NCBI GenBank assembly: GCA_021201535.1
Contig: JAJQEU010000083.1
Coordinates: 1-44,296, forward strand
Source: Clostridiales bacterium
Lineage (GTDB): Bacteria; Bacillota; Clostridia; Lachnospirales; Lachnospiraceae
Length of the DNA stretch: 44,296 nt
Reading direction: 5' to 3'
This document shows positions 43,154 to 44,296 of the stretch, one piece after another. The position numbers and the translations under genes are program-made. The notes under the pieces are model-generated. The model was given only the letters and a program-made list of their open reading frames with translations, did not search any database and had not been told where the DNA came from. The first letter of the stretch is position 1, and every line of letters starts with the position of its first letter.

Positions 43154-43963
43154 TCACGAAAGAGCACCCGCCGGATATACAGATGAATTCTTAAGATCCG
43201 TGATCGTCGGATGTGTCCCGCACACCGGGCAGTCCGAGGTATCCTCAGGCAGCGGCACACGCCGAAACCGCATGTCCAACGCATCGCAGGTCAGCAGCGT
43301 CCCTGTCAACAGATGACCGGCACCTGTGATATATTTGATCGCCTCCATTGCCTGCAGACTCCCGATGACACCGCACATGGCGCCGACCACACCCACCTGT
43401 TTGCAGGTCGGCACCGCGTTTTTCGGCGGCGGATCCCGGAATACACATCGGTAACAGGGTCCCTCCCCCGGGACATAGGTCATCAGCTGCCCCTGAAAAC
43501 GAATGACACCGGCGTGTGAAAACGGCTTTTCTGCCATCACACAGGCATCGTTGATCAGAAACTTTGACGGAATATTGTCCGTCGCATCAATGATAAAATC
43601 ATAATCCCGAATCAGATCCATGATATGATCCGCATTCACAAGCATGCGGTACGCATGTACCGTGACATCCGGATTCATCCGGTTCATCGTCTCCTTCGCG
43701 GACAGCACCTTCGCCCTGCCGGCATCCTGTGTTCCATGAAGAATCTGACGCTGCAGATTGGACAAATCCACCTCATCCGCGTCGGCAATTCCGATCATGC
43801 CAACCCCTGCTGCCGCCAGATACATGGCCGCCGGGGAACCCAGTCCCCCGGCTCCGATAACCAGAACCTTTGCATTCAGGAGCTTCCGCTGTCCCTGAAA
43901 ACCGATTTCATCCAATACAAAATGCCTGGAGTAACGCTCCATCTGTTCATCGGTAAAACTCAT
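43154..43963 (-). CDS. ThiF/MoeB/HesA-family adenylyltransferase
   Basis: A 269-residue E1-like enzyme that adenylates the C-terminal glycine of a ThiS/MoaD-type sulfur carrier. It begins YSRHFVLDEIGFQGQRKLL, has the ATP loop GAGGLGS (37-43), DEVDLSNLQRQILH, DATDNIPSKFLINDAC, the zinc cysteines CYRC and CPVC, and the PTCKQVGV loop with the acceptor cysteine. No carrier or molybdopterin/thiamine gene is visible here, so ThiF and MoeB cannot be told apart. GGAGG 9 bases before the ATG supports the start. Confidence 0.92.
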   Translation of the reverse strand: MSFTDEQMERYSRHFVLDEIGFQGQRKLLNAKVLVIGAGGLGSPAAMYLAAAGVGMIGIADADEVDLSNLQRQILHGTQDAGRAKVLSAKETMNRMNPDVTVHAYRMLVNADHIMDLIRDYDFIIDATDNIPSKFLINDACVMAEKPFSHAGVIRFQGQLMTYVPGEGPCYRCVFRDPPPKNAVPTCKQVGVVGAMCGVIGSLQAMEAIKYITGAGHLLTGTLLTCDALDMRFRRVPLPEDTSDCPVCGTHPTITDLKNSSVYPAGALS

Positions 43964-44070
43964 TATCTTTTGCCTCCCATAAAACAGAATCTGATGAAAC
44001 GGCTTAAGTCACTTCCTATTCATTATGATTCAGGCGGCAAAGAAATGCAACAAAAAATTCAAAATTTCAC

Positions 44071-44099
44071 TTGACTTTTATATTGGATAATGATAATAT
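44071..44099 (+). promoter_or_regulatory. Promoter of the tRNA genes
   Basis: TTGACT (44071-44076), 17-bp spacer, TAATAT (44094-44099), 44 bases before the first tRNA. The spacer ends in GATAATGATAAT (44086-44097), which resembles two Fur-type hexamers. Confidence 0.6.
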
Positions 44100-44142
44100 A
44101 AACAAGCTGTCGCAGATAAGCGCAATGTGATATGGACATGAA

Positions 44143-44217
44143 CGGGGTGTGGCTCAGTTTGGCTAGAGCGTCTGGTTAGGGACCAGGAGGTCGCAGGTTC
44201 AAATCCTGTCACTCCGA
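44143..44217 (+). tRNA. tRNA-Pro (anticodon AGG)
   Basis: A 75-base cloverleaf: acceptor CGGGGTG/CACTCCG (one G-T), D stem GCTC/GAGC, anticodon stem TCTGG/CCAGG with loop TTAGGGA, variable AGGTC, T arm GCAGG-TTCAAAT-CCTGT. Loop positions 34-36 read AGG; G37 and the whole body are proline-like. CCA is not encoded. Confidence 0.92.
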
Positions 44218-44224
44218 TTTATAT

Positions 44225-44296
44225 AGGGCTATCGCCAAACGGTAAGGCAACGGACTCTGACTCCGTCATTTCCAGGTTCGAATCCTGGTAGCCCTG
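44225..44296 (+). tRNA. tRNA-Gln (anticodon CTG)
   Basis: A 72-base cloverleaf ending with the discriminator G at the window edge: acceptor AGGGCTA/TAGCCCT, D stem GCC/GGC, anticodon stem ACGGA/TCCGT with loop CTCTGAC (anticodon CTG), T arm CCAGG-TTCGAAT-CCTGG. Seven bases separate it from the proline tRNA, so both belong to one transcript that continues to the right. Confidence 0.93.

Noticed and set aside
1-44296. CRISPR arrays, transposases, prophage or attachment sites
   Set aside because: No regularly spaced repeats, no transposase motifs and no phage structural genes were seen; only the toxin-domain remnant at 20386-20610 hints at phage ancestry.

Overview
The window looks like chromosome from a butyrate-forming Clostridia bacterium, most likely Lachnospiraceae (inference). 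The grounds are a thl / hbd-bcd-etfB-etfA set, a single-chain AccD-AccA carboxyltransferase, an XpaC-TelA pair, Gram-positive lipoproteins, AGGAGG-type ribosome sites and several AAA-ATPase/PD-(D/E)XK genes typical of gut Firmicutes. Most genes lie on the minus strand. There is no CRISPR array, transposase or intact prophage.

Left part (1-12.6 kb): a small coiled-coil V-ATPase G/H-like gene, a heterodimeric ABC exporter with one degenerate ATP site, a methylglyoxal synthase homologue that has lost most catalytic residues, a beta-CASP metallo-hydrolase, a DUF815 AAA ATPase, a B12-binding radical SAM protein and the XpaC-TelA pair.

Central metabolism (12.8-18.3 kb): thiolase has its own promoter, terminator and 3' repeat element. 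It is followed by hbd-bcd-etfB-etfA, which turn acetoacetyl-CoA into butyryl-CoA and couple the last step to an electron-transferring flavoprotein. The crotonase gene that many relatives carry here is absent. A Na/Pi cotransporter-like gene with a PhoU-type tail is divergent from thl.

Accessory stretch (20.4-33.6 kb, more AT-rich in the middle): a remnant of a phage-type toxin domain, a dihydrouridine synthase and two AAA/nuclease genes. These flank a compact module: two lipoproteins, an ABC ATPase and an internally duplicated permease in overlapping reading frames, divergent from an AgrC-like GHKL kinase and a LytTR regulator. The shared 329-bp control region carries the same 8-bp box exactly 13 bp upstream of both divergent -35 elements. 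This is the best candidate for an undescribed envelope sensing/transport system.

Right part (33.6-44.3 kb): a three-gene operon with a 2-deoxy-scyllo-inosose synthase-like enzyme, a TIM-barrel isomerase and a zinc dehydrogenase resembling 2-deoxy-scyllo-inosamine dehydrogenase, but no aminotransferase. This is a second candidate for undescribed (cyclitol) chemistry. Then come fused accDA, a frameshifted AAA/nuclease gene, an FprA flavoprotein, a hot-dog thioesterase with an overlapping 35-codon ORF, a ThiF/MoeB-type enzyme, and tRNA-Pro(AGG) and tRNA-Gln(CTG). All family names rest on motif recognition from memory; no database search was run.
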